Positions 6,103-12,869 of a DNA stretch of 13,608 nucleotides are shown in pieces. Both the position numbers and the translations under genes were made by a program. The first letter of the stretch is position 1. Each line of letters starts with the position of its first letter. The notes beneath the pieces were generated by a model that ran no database searches, was not told the DNA's origin, and was given only the letters and a program-made list of their open reading frames with translations. The DNA is from Cyanobacteriota bacterium (GTDB taxonomy: Bacteria; Cyanobacteriota; Cyanobacteriia; Leptolyngbyales; Leptolyngbyaceae), in the NCBI GenBank assembly GCA_027482985.1, contig JAIXVO010000180.1, forward strand, positions 1 to 13,608. The letters are read 5' to 3'.

Positions 6103-8151
6103 ATGTCCCGCGTTGCGTTTCGCTTTCACCCCCTGGCGCTCTGGTTCCTGTCAAGTTTACTGGGATGGGGGGCGATCGCGGCTCCCAGCGCTCAGGCTCA
6201 GCCCCACCCCTCGCCCGTCTCCACCTCAGAAACCTGTGAAATCCTCATTGTCGGAGGTGGGTTAGCGGGTACTGCCGCCGCCTACGAAGCTTTACTGGCT
6301 GGCCGCACCGTTTGTTTAACCGAGATCACCGACTGGTTGGGGGGACAAGTTTCGTCCCAAGGCACCTCGGCGCTGGATGAAGCCAACCACATGCGGGCAA
6401 CCCGCTTTTTTCCCCGCGGCTACAACGAACTCCGCCGCCACATCTACAACAAATATGGGGGGCTGAGCTCCGGTGATTGTTGGGTCAGTGTTTCCTGCTT
6501 TATGCCCCGCGATGGGCATGAATTCCTGTGGCAACAATTGCAGGAGGCCGCGCGGCAGGGCAACGGCAAACTCAAGTGGTTTCCCCACACCATCATCAAA
6601 GAACTTGGCTACAGTCCCGATCGCCAGCAAATCACCCGCGCGATCGCCATCCAACACGAAGCCGCTCCCGCCACCCCGCCCCTCAACACCGAACCCCTCT
6701 CCCAGATCATCGCCGACGCATACCAACCCCAAAACTCCCCCCGCCTCCACAAAACCCTCATTCACTTCACGCCTCCCGCTGCACCGAAACCCAACGCTCC
6801 CACCCCCTGGTACGTGATCGAAGCCACGGAAACCGGAGAAATCGTCGCCCTCGCCGATATCCCCTACCGTCTGGGACTCGATCCGGTTTCTGCCGATAAC
6901 CCCTCTTCCCCCGTCAAAACTAACGATCCCTACTGCACCCAGGGCTTCACGTACACCTTCGCGATGGAGCGGACAGAAACGGCGCAACCGCAACCCGTCC
7001 CCCCCTTCTATGCCCAGTACGCGCCCTACTTTAGCTACGAGCATCCCAACAATGCGAATCTTGATCGCGTGTTTACCTACCGCCGTATCTGGAGCCCCAA
7101 CTTTCGCCAGCGATCGCGGGTGGCGGGTGTGGGTGCTGCTGTGTTGCCGGGGGACATCTCCATGCAGAACTGGACCTGGGGCAATGATTACCGTCCCGGC
7201 ACGGCGCAAGACAATTTGATTTATACCCGCGACCAACTCCAGCAACGGGGGGAATTGAGTCCAGGCAACTGGCAGGGCGGTTTACGCACCGAGACGTTGC
7301 GGCGGGGGGAAGAAAACGCGATCGCCTACTATTACTGGCTGACGACGGGCACCACCGATTCCCAACTGGGGACAGGGGTGAAGCAACCTGCGCCCAACCA
7401 TCGTTATCTAGCGGGATTAGATGCGCCGATGGGGACGGTGCATGGCTTGTCTAAGTATCCCTACATTCGGGAGGCGCGGCGCATCATTGGCAGACCCTCC
7501 ATCACTTACCCGCAGGGGTTCAGCGTGAATGAGATTGATGTCTCCAAAATCGATTATCGGGACGAATCCTACTACCGGGAAAATCTCGATCCCGCGACCT
7601 ATCAACAACTTTGGAAACTGCTGTCGGGCTTACAACTCCTGCAATTACCCGTCGGGGCGATCGATTCCAGCCAGGTCAAGCAGCGGACGCGATCGACGAT
7701 CTTCCCCGATGCGGTCGGGATTGCCCAATATGCGATGGATTTTCATCCTTGTATGGCTGAATCGCCCCCGGAAAAGCCCGGTAATATTGAGCGTCCGGGC
7801 GTGCGCCAAGCCCATGGCCCCGCCTATCCGGGAGAAGTACCATTGCGGGCGATGATTCCGCAGCGGTTGGATAACCTGATCGTGACAGGTAAAAGTATTG
7901 CCAACAGCACGATCGCGGCCTCGGCTTACCGCGTGCATGGGTTTGAATGGTCGGTAGGGGCAGCAGCGGGCACAACGGCGGATTTTGCGCTAAAAAAGGG
8001 TGTGTTACCGTATCAATTCGTCGATGAATTACCGCGGCCAGAACCGCTACTGGCAGAATTGCGGGACTTACTGGAACGCCAGAATAATCCCACAGCGTTT
8101 CCCGACACCTCAATTTTTAATCTGGATTGGGAAGACTGGAGAGTGTGGTAA
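6103..8151 (+). CDS. Exported FAD-dependent oxidoreductase (FAD_oxidored family)
   Basis: A 682-residue protein with a hydrophobic signal peptide (about 10-31, AxA-type ending APSAQAQ). This is followed by a Rossmann dinucleotide-binding motif ILIVGGGLAGTAAAYEALLAG (glycines 51-56) with Glu74 at the end of strand 2, as for FAD ribose binding. The next motif, DWLGGQVSSQGTSALDE, is typical of the FAD_oxidored family. A C-terminal block (LRAMIPQRLDNLIVTGKSI, then AYRVHGFEWSVGAAAG) completes the FAD-binding fold. Between about 187 and 260 lies a proline-rich, poorly conserved-looking insert. No twin-arginine pair was seen, so export of a flavoprotein would have to be by Sec with periplasmic FAD loading, or the N-terminus acts as an anchor. 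Substrate unknown. There is no obvious ribosome-binding site; the start is 15 bp after the GyrI-like stop. Confidence 0.9.
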   Translation: MSRVAFRFHPLALWFLSSLLGWGAIAAPSAQAQPHPSPVSTSETCEILIVGGGLAGTAAAYEALLAGRTVCLTEITDWLGGQVSSQGTSALDEANHMRATRFFPRGYNELRRHIYNKYGGLSSGDCWVSVSCFMPRDGHEFLWQQLQEAARQGNGKLKWFPHTIIKELGYSPDRQQITRAIAIQHEAAPATPPLNTEPLSQIIADAYQPQNSPRLHKTLIHFTPPAAPKPNAPTPWYVIEATETGEIVALADIPYRLGLDPVSADNPSSPVKTNDPYCTQGFTYTFAMERTETAQPQPVPPFYAQYAPYFSYEHPNNANLDRVFTYRRIWSPNFRQRSRVAGVGAAVLPGDISMQNWTWGNDYRPGTAQDNLIYTRDQLQQRGELSPGNWQGGLRTETLRRGEENAIAYYYWLTTGTTDSQLGTGVKQPAPNHRYLAGLDAPMGTVHGLSKYPYIREARRIIGRPSITYPQGFSVNEIDVSKIDYRDESYYRENLDPATYQQLWKLLSGLQLLQLPVGAIDSSQVKQRTRSTIFPDAVGIAQYAMDFHPCMAESPPEKPGNIERPGVRQAHGPAYPGEVPLRAMIPQRLDNLIVTGKSIANSTIAASAYRVHGFEWSVGAAAGTTADFALKKGVLPYQFVDELPRPEPLLAELRDLLERQNNPTAFPDTSIFNLDWEDWRVW

Positions 8152-8251
8152 TCGATCACAGGGGCATTACTAACGGTTGATCTGGGTTTACAGAATCAGC
8201 TTTGACCTTGGAGTTTACACATCCCTTACTCGTTGCAACTCAACATTTTCT
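8152..8251 (+). other. 100-bp spacer before the DUF928 gene
   Basis: A short spacer between the oxidoreductase stop and the preferred DUF928 start. It contains a TTGACC hexamer (about 8203-8208) but no convincing -10 at proper spacing. An in-frame TTG at 8177 could extend the downstream protein by 25 residues, but that extension would precede the signal peptide and is unlikely. No terminator hairpin was seen. Confidence 0.4.
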
Positions 8252-9016
8252 ATGAGTGGAATTTTTGCTCTAGCCTCGCTCACCACCTCGACCGCGATCG
8301 CCCTTCTGGGCCTCGCGTTCCACCCCCTGGCTCACAGTCGCGCTGCCACCCCTACACAATTCGCCGCGCCGCCGCTGCAACTCAGCCAAAGCTTTCGACC
8401 ACCCAGCCGGGGTACCGCACCACCCAGTGCCGGTGGTGCCACCCGGGGCGAATCCTGCTTGAAAGGGTCGCAGCAACTCACCTCCTTAGTGCCTCAAAAC
8501 CGCCTGGGTCTGACCTACAGCAGCAATCCGACCTTTTACTGGTACGTGCCTCAATCGCCAGCCACGACTGCCAAATTTTTGCTGCTCAATAGTGATGACA
8601 GTGATGTGGTGTATGAAACGAATTTGGCCTTACCGAAGCAATCGGGCATTGTCAGTTTTACGTTACCCAGTAGTGCGCCGCCTTTAGCCGTGGGTAAGCA
8701 ATACCACTGGTATCTGGTGGTGGGTTGTAACCAGATGGATCAAAGTGCAAATCCCAGTGTGGAAGGCTGGGTGGAACGGGTGCAGCCGGAAGGAACGATG
8801 ACCAGGCAGTTAGAAAAAGCCACCCCCACCGAACGAGTGCAAATTTATGCTGACAATGGCATCTGGCATGAAGCCGTGACAACGCTGGCAGGTCTCCGCC
8901 AAACGAACCCCACGGATCGGAGCGCGATCGCGGGTTGGCAGGCATTACTCACCTCCGTGAATTTGGAGCGGCTAGCCAGTGAACCCTTACTGCGTGCCAC
9001 TTTAAGCCAGAATTAA
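8252..9016 (+). CDS. Exported DUF928 protein
   Basis: A 254-residue protein from ATG 8252. This start is preferred because it puts a signal peptide at the N-terminus (hydrophobic core about 4-23, likely cleavage near AHSRA, residue 31). A Pro/Gly-rich linker (about 38-66) precedes the DUF928 core. Recognisable core features are a single Cys in RGESCLKG, then LTSLVPQNRLGLTYSSNPTF and the FYWYVPQS segment, a beta-rich middle with KQYHWYLVVGCN, and a helical C-terminus with TPTERVQIYADNGIWHEA. The function of DUF928 is unknown; it is largely cyanobacterial and commonly encoded next to CHASE2 sensor proteins. Here the cyclase start lies 1 bp after its stop, so translational coupling is expected. 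A role as a periplasmic partner or ligand-binding subunit for the CHASE2 domain is inference. Confidence 0.88.
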   Translation: MSGIFALASLTTSTAIALLGLAFHPLAHSRAATPTQFAAPPLQLSQSFRPPSRGTAPPSAGGATRGESCLKGSQQLTSLVPQNRLGLTYSSNPTFYWYVPQSPATTAKFLLLNSDDSDVVYETNLALPKQSGIVSFTLPSSAPPLAVGKQYHWYLVVGCNQMDQSANPSVEGWVERVQPEGTMTRQLEKATPTERVQIYADNGIWHEAVTTLAGLRQTNPTDRSAIAGWQALLTSVNLERLASEPLLRATLSQN

Positions 9017-9017
9017 A

Positions 9018-11234
9018 ATGAACATGCGGGTGCAGCAAGCGGTTTGGCGGTGGCGCGGGGTGCTGATTGCCGTGCCAACAGTAACGGCGGCTGTATTCCT
9101 GCTGCGCCTGTTGGGATTATTGCAACTGTTGGAATTGGCGACCCTGGATCAACTGTTCCTGCTGCGACCACAAGAACCTGTGGATGAGCGGATTGTGATC
9201 GTCACGATTGATGAGCCGGATATCCAAAAACTGAAACAGTATCCGATTACCGATGAGGTGTTGGCGCGACTGCTCAATACCTTGAAACAATATCGGCCCA
9301 GCGCGATCGGCTATGACCTCTACCGCGATTTGCCCGTGCCGCCGGGAACCGCAGCTTTGGCGCAGGTCTTTAAAACCACGCCGAACTTAATTGGGGTGCA
9401 GAAAGTTGGCAAGAGTGATGATAGTCAATCTGTGGCACCGCCGCCCTTACTCAAACAACAGGATCAGGTGGGAGCGAATGATTTTCCCTTAGATCCCGAT
9501 GGCAAAGTCCGCCGCATTTTCTTGAGTGTGGATGAACGCCCGGGCGAACCAATTTTCAGCTTTGGGTTTAAGTTGGCTTACCAATACCTGTCGCAGCGGG
9601 GAGTCCCCAGTAATCTCACGCCGGAAGGCTACATTTTTGCCGGAGAAACTGTCTTTAAACCGTTTGAACGGAGTAATGGTGGGTATGTGGGGGTCAACAC
9701 CAGCGGCTATCAGGTGTTGATCAATTACCGGGGGGGCAGCGATCGCTTTCACACCATCAGCGTCATGGATGTGCTGGAAAACCGGATTCAGCCGGAGCAA
9801 ATTCGCGATCGCATTGTTCTAATTGGCAACATCGCCGAAAGCCACAAAGACTTGTTTTATACGCCGATGGGCAGTCATTTGTTGCGATCGCCCGTGAGAA
9901 CGCCGGGGGTTGTGATTCACGCCAACCTCGTGAGTCAGATCTTGAGTGCGGCGATGGACGAGCGCCAGTTAATTCACACCCTGCCGATGTGGGCTGAATG
10001 GCTCTGGATTATTCTGTGGATCACCCTGGCGGCGGTCATTAGTTGGCAGCAACGGCAGCGATCGGGGGGCCTCCGACGCTTACTGTTGAAACGCTTTCGC
10101 CTACCGCTGTGGGGGCTGACCCTGCTGGCTAGCGTCTACCTCGCCTTTCTTGCCGGGTGGTGGATTCCGCTGGTGCCAGCCTTACTCGGTTTTACGGGCG
10201 CGGCTGTCTCGGTAGTGGGCTATGTCGCTCACACCGCCACTGAAATGCGGAAAACCTTTGGGCGCTATTTGACGGATGAAGTTGTCTCCAACTTATTAGA
10301 AACCCCGTCGGGCTTACAACTGGGGGGAGAACGGCGGCAGGTGACGTTGCTGATGTCCGACTTGCGCGGATTTTCGGCCTTCTCGGAACGCCTCCCCCCC
10401 GAAAAAGTGGTCACGATTCTGAACATTTACCTGGGCGTGATGGCGGATGTGGTGGATCAGTACAAGGGCACGATTAACGAATTTATTGGGGATGGGGTGT
10501 TTGTCATGTTTGGCGCTCCGATCGCTCGCGTGGATGATTCGCAACGGGCGATCGCCTGTGCGGTGGCGATGCAACTGGCGATGCAAACGGTGAATCAGCA
10601 ATGCCAACAGGTAGGCCTCCCCGCCATTGAAATGGGGATTGGCATTAACACAGGCGAAGTGGTGGTTGGCAATGTCGGGTCACAGCGACGCGCTAAATAT
10701 ACCGTGATTGGCAGTCATGTGAATTTGGCGGCACGCATTGAAAGCTACACCGTCGGCGGTCAAATTCTGATTTCGGAACACGTCCTACGAGATGCCAAAT
10801 ATGATGTGCAGATTGATGGGCAACTGCGGGTAGAACCCAAAGGCATTCGCGATCCCATCACCCTGTATGAAGTCGGCGGCATTGGCGGTAAGTACAATCT
10901 CTTCTTACCCCGCACTGACGATGTTCTGGTGGAACTGCAAACCCCGATCGCCCTGGAATTCACCATTCTGGAAGGCAAACATGCCGTGGGCAACCTCTTC
11001 CTGGGCAAACTGATCCGCCTCTCGCCCACCGAAGCCGAACTCCAAACCGACTACGAGCTGGAACTACTGACCAACTTGAAACTGCACCTCCTCATCGGCA
11101 ACGAACGCGCGCCCGTCTCCGGGGATTTATACGCCAAAGTCATTCGCGAAATTCGCGATCGCGCCTCTTTATTCCTGATTCGTTTTACCTCTGTGCCGCC
11201 GGAAGTAGCGGAGGTATTTCAGGCGGCGGAGTGA
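9018..11234 (+). CDS. CHASE2-domain class III nucleotidyl cyclase with extra C-terminal domain
   Basis: A 738-residue membrane receptor. A first membrane segment (about 14-40) is followed by an extracytoplasmic CHASE2 sensor (about 40-320, beginning LDQLFLLRPQEP and IVIVTIDEPDIQ). Three membrane segments come next (about 326-342, 364-382, 384-404), then a cytoplasmic class III cyclase domain (about 440-625). Metal aspartates Asp448 (MSDLRGFS) and Asp492 (IGDG) and transition-state residues Asn569 and Arg573 (VNLAARIES) are present, so it should be active. The usual purine-selecting Lys is replaced by Glu488 (INEFIGDG), and the second position is Thr562. About 630-738 is an additional domain resembling a degenerate PilZ-like barrel. 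It likely makes a cyclic nucleotide in response to a periplasmic signal, in one unit with DUF928. The choice of ATP or GTP is uncertain. Confidence 0.94.
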   Translation: MNMRVQQAVWRWRGVLIAVPTVTAAVFLLRLLGLLQLLELATLDQLFLLRPQEPVDERIVIVTIDEPDIQKLKQYPITDEVLARLLNTLKQYRPSAIGYDLYRDLPVPPGTAALAQVFKTTPNLIGVQKVGKSDDSQSVAPPPLLKQQDQVGANDFPLDPDGKVRRIFLSVDERPGEPIFSFGFKLAYQYLSQRGVPSNLTPEGYIFAGETVFKPFERSNGGYVGVNTSGYQVLINYRGGSDRFHTISVMDVLENRIQPEQIRDRIVLIGNIAESHKDLFYTPMGSHLLRSPVRTPGVVIHANLVSQILSAAMDERQLIHTLPMWAEWLWIILWITLAAVISWQQRQRSGGLRRLLLKRFRLPLWGLTLLASVYLAFLAGWWIPLVPALLGFTGAAVSVVGYVAHTATEMRKTFGRYLTDEVVSNLLETPSGLQLGGERRQVTLLMSDLRGFSAFSERLPPEKVVTILNIYLGVMADVVDQYKGTINEFIGDGVFVMFGAPIARVDDSQRAIACAVAMQLAMQTVNQQCQQVGLPAIEMGIGINTGEVVVGNVGSQRRAKYTVIGSHVNLAARIESYTVGGQILISEHVLRDAKYDVQIDGQLRVEPKGIRDPITLYEVGGIGGKYNLFLPRTDDVLVELQTPIALEFTILEGKHAVGNLFLGKLIRLSPTEAELQTDYELELLTNLKLHLLIGNERAPVSGDLYAKVIREIRDRASLFLIRFTSVPPEVAEVFQAAE

Positions 11235-11256
11235 GGAGACAGGAGGCAGGAGGAAG
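11234..11256 (+). repeat. Left arm of outer imperfect inverted repeat (GGAGRCA heptamers)
   Basis: A 23 bp arm made of GGAGACA, GGAGGCA and GGAGGAA heptamers. It matches the reverse complement of 11557-11579 at 20 of 23 bases, with the three mismatches spaced 7 bp apart. Its first base is the last base of the cyclase stop codon. A purine-only stretch continues to about 11300. Confidence 0.8.
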
Positions 11257-11303
11257 AGGAAGAGAGAGGAAGGGAAAGGGAGGGAGAGGAAGGAACGGAG
11301 AAC

Positions 11304-11450
11304 ATTGTAGAGACGCACCGCTGGCACGTCTCCTGCGGAGTCGAGAGGGCACAAAAGGGATAAATTTGTATGGCACGTCTCTTTCCGCGTCGAGAGGGCG
11401 CAAAAGAGAGAAATGTGTAGCGATGCACTAACGGCATGTCTCCTCGGAAG
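11304..11450 (+). repeat. Three imperfect tandem copies of a ~60-bp repeat
   Basis: Unit 1 (11304-11364, 61 bp), unit 2 (11365-11413, 49 bp) and unit 3 (11414-11450, partial) share TGTAG, GAYGCAC, GGCAYGTCTC and, in units 1 and 2, GTCGAGAGGGC then CAAAAG. Unit 2 lacks about 12 bp after TTGTA. Unit 1 also holds a small hairpin, GAGACG (11310-11315) with CGTCTC (11327-11332). The GTAGAGACG/CGTCTCTAC words resemble dispersed repeats common in cyanobacterial intergenic DNA. Confidence 0.75.
11307..11324 (+). repeat. Left arm of inner imperfect inverted repeat (GTAGAGACG)
   Basis: This 18 bp arm matches the reverse complement of 11526-11543 at 15 of 18 bases. The outer nine bases (GTAGAGACG with CGTCTCTAC) and the inner six (CGCTGG with CCAGCG) are perfect; the three middle bases are all transitions. 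This resembles terminal inverted repeats of a 237 bp element. Confidence 0.75.
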
Positions 11451-11525
11451 GTTTGTGGTGATCTTCCAACCTTGAAAGGCAATTCCCCATCAGATGCTCG
11501 CTACCCTAAATCTTTGATAGCCGGA

Positions 11526-11543
11526 CCAGCGACACGTCTCTAC
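11526..11543 (-). repeat. Right arm of inner imperfect inverted repeat
   Basis: Partner of 11307-11324: CCAGCG then CGTCTCTAC in this strand. It closes a 237 bp segment holding the tandem repeats. Confidence 0.75.
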
Positions 11544-11556
11544 GGTCTTCTTGGTT

Positions 11557-11581
11557 CTTTCTCCTGACTCCTGACTCCTAA
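11557..11581 (-). repeat. Right arm of outer inverted repeat, CTCCTGA heptamers
   Basis: Heptamers CTCCTGA, CTCCTGA and CTCCTAA lie at 11561-11581. The stretch 11557-11579 pairs with 11234-11256. The stop codon (TAG, read from 11580-11578) of the glycosyltransferase lies inside the third heptamer. Short tandem heptamers of this type are known in cyanobacteria as STRR sequences. Confidence 0.8.
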
Positions 11582-12693
11582 TCCTTCAACCTTCCCACCC
11601 ACCCGCGAGACACTGGGGGACGCTGGCTGAGGGTACGCCAGAGGGCTTCATACTGAGCGGTCATAGATTGCACCGTGAAATGAGCCAAGGCCCGATCGCG
11701 GGCTTGTTGTCCCAGTTGGTAACGGAGGGCGGGGCGATCGCGCAATTCCCGCAGAGCGGCGACTAATCCATCGACATCATTTTTTTCAATCAGGAGGCCA
11801 GTTTGTCCGTCGATGATGGCTTCTGGCATACTACCGACGCGGGTGGCAATGATGGGACGAGCAGCCAGCATCGCTTCCACCATGGCGAGGGGAAAGCCTT
11901 CGGAGCGGGAGGGCATGACGAATACATCACAGTTGGCAAGATGGGTGCGGGGGTGATCGACCCAACCGTAAAAGCGGACGCGATCGCTGACATCCAATTG
12001 GTGGGCTAACTCGGTTAAAGTTTGCCGCAGGTCGCCATCCCCCAGGATGAAGGCGTGTACGTTGTCGACCTGAGCGATCGCCCGAATTAAGACATCGTGG
12101 GCTTTCATGGCATCTAACCGACCGACGCTGGCAACCGTGATGCGATCGTGCGTGGAGGGTAAAGGCGGCACAGGAGCGAGGTCGGGCACACCATTGGGAA
12201 TGGAGAGAACAGAATCTCGTCCCAGTGCGAAAAAGTCCTCCATCCGCCGAGCGCTGGCAACCCCAACAGCAACTTGGGCATCCACTCGCAAGGACAACAT
12301 GCGGGTGCGTAACCACAGTGGCAAATGGGTAGTGCGAAGGGGGAGTTGATTTACTTGCACGACTCTCACATCGGGTAAGAGTAGGGCTGCGGTTAAGCCC
12401 GTCGCACCCGCCCAAGGACTACATAAGTTACAGTGAATGATGTGGGGTTGTAGTCGTTGGAAAGTGCGGTAGTGAGCCAGGAACGAATTAATTCCAGATG
12501 CAGGCAAGATGATTTTGGGGAGATCAGGTCGATGTTGTGCGATCGCATTCACAACTTCCGCAGAGACTCCCACAATCGTAATTTCAAATTCTGATCCAGC
12601 CGTTGAAATTAGATGACCTAAACTAATTTCAGCCCCACCAATCCCCTGAGAATCAGTGTAAGCAATGACTTTAATCGGAGTATCACGAGACAT
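11578..12693 (-). CDS. Glycosyltransferase family 4-type (GT-B) protein
   Basis: A 371-residue retaining GT-B glycosyltransferase. ATG at 12691-12693 is chosen because the acceptor-binding Rossmann fold starts immediately (IKVIAYTDSQGIGGAEISL, with the GGAE motif at 19-22), and GAGG/AGG sequences precede it. The donor-binding half has VASVGRLDAMKAHDVLIRAI (187-206), ILGDGDLR, and an E-x7-E pair at Glu265 and Glu273 (SEGFPLAMVEAM), then PIIATRVGSMPEAI. Catalytic and nucleotide-sugar-binding features look intact. It would add a sugar from a nucleotide-sugar donor to a lipid-linked glycan or similar acceptor on the cytoplasmic side; donor and acceptor cannot be told. It lies downstream of another glycosyltransferase in the same direction, 176 bp away, suggesting a surface-polysaccharide cluster. 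The frame stays open upstream to 12930, but that part reads like non-coding sequence. Confidence 0.9.
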   Translation of the reverse strand: MSRDTPIKVIAYTDSQGIGGAEISLGHLISTAGSEFEITIVGVSAEVVNAIAQHRPDLPKIILPASGINSFLAHYRTFQRLQPHIIHCNLCSPWAGATGLTAALLLPDVRVVQVNQLPLRTTHLPLWLRTRMLSLRVDAQVAVGVASARRMEDFFALGRDSVLSIPNGVPDLAPVPPLPSTHDRITVASVGRLDAMKAHDVLIRAIAQVDNVHAFILGDGDLRQTLTELAHQLDVSDRVRFYGWVDHPRTHLANCDVFVMPSRSEGFPLAMVEAMLAARPIIATRVGSMPEAIIDGQTGLLIEKNDVDGLVAALRELRDRPALRYQLGQQARDRALAHFTVQSMTAQYEALWRTLSQRPPVSRGWVGRLKD

Positions 12694-12869
12694 CAACCTG
12701 AATTCCTCATTGCAAATCGATAATTGTGATAGCAGATGCCCTCGTGTGGTTTGACAAGCCTCAATGTGTGCATTAGCAGCCGTGTTTCGACTTCGCTCAA
12801 CACTCGGTTGGCTGTGGGTTGAGACTTGTGTTGTACTACTACGATAAGGCTGGCTCTTTTGTTGTCCTG
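12694..12869. other. 176-bp spacer between glycosyltransferase genes, with a dispersed-type repeat
   Basis: Between two same-direction genes. It carries a TTTCGACTTCGCTCAACACTC-type word at 12785-12805, very like a short repeat scattered in many cyanobacterial genomes. CTCAAC near 12796-12801 and GTTGAG at 12817-12822 could form a small 6 bp stem. No clear promoter or terminator is seen. Confidence 0.4.

Larger units (their letters stand above)
11235..11577. other. Non-coding convergent interval built of repeats (MITE-like or bidirectional terminator)
   Basis: This 343 bp stretch lies between two convergent genes and has no convincing gene. It opens with a ~65 bp nearly all-purine tract (11234-11300). 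Next come three imperfect ~60 bp repeat units (11304-11450), then unremarkable sequence (11451-11525), the right inner arm (11526-11543), and CTCCTGA heptamers (11561-11581). Two pairs of inverted arms are nested: 11234-11256 with 11557-11579, and 11307-11324 with 11526-11543. It could fold into a long stem in RNA read from either side. No transposase and no clear target-site duplication were seen. Confidence 0.7.

Noticed and set aside
6316..7245. Long open frame on the minus strand (309 codons) inside the FAD oxidoreductase gene
   Set aside because: It is Gly/Val-rich with no recognisable motif and lies opposite a gene with clear FAD motifs; it is a composition shadow of a GC-rich coding region.
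8177..8251. TTG start extending the DUF928 protein by 25 residues
   Set aside because: It would bury the signal peptide behind a polar segment; the ATG at 8252 gives a normal signal peptide.
11231..11431. Short open frames on both strands across the repeat interval
   Set aside because: They arise from purine-rich low-complexity DNA, lack start signals and encode only repetitive residues.
11304..11450. Possible CRISPR array
   Set aside because: Repeats are imperfect, unequal in length and contiguous, with no regular unique spacers and no cas genes.
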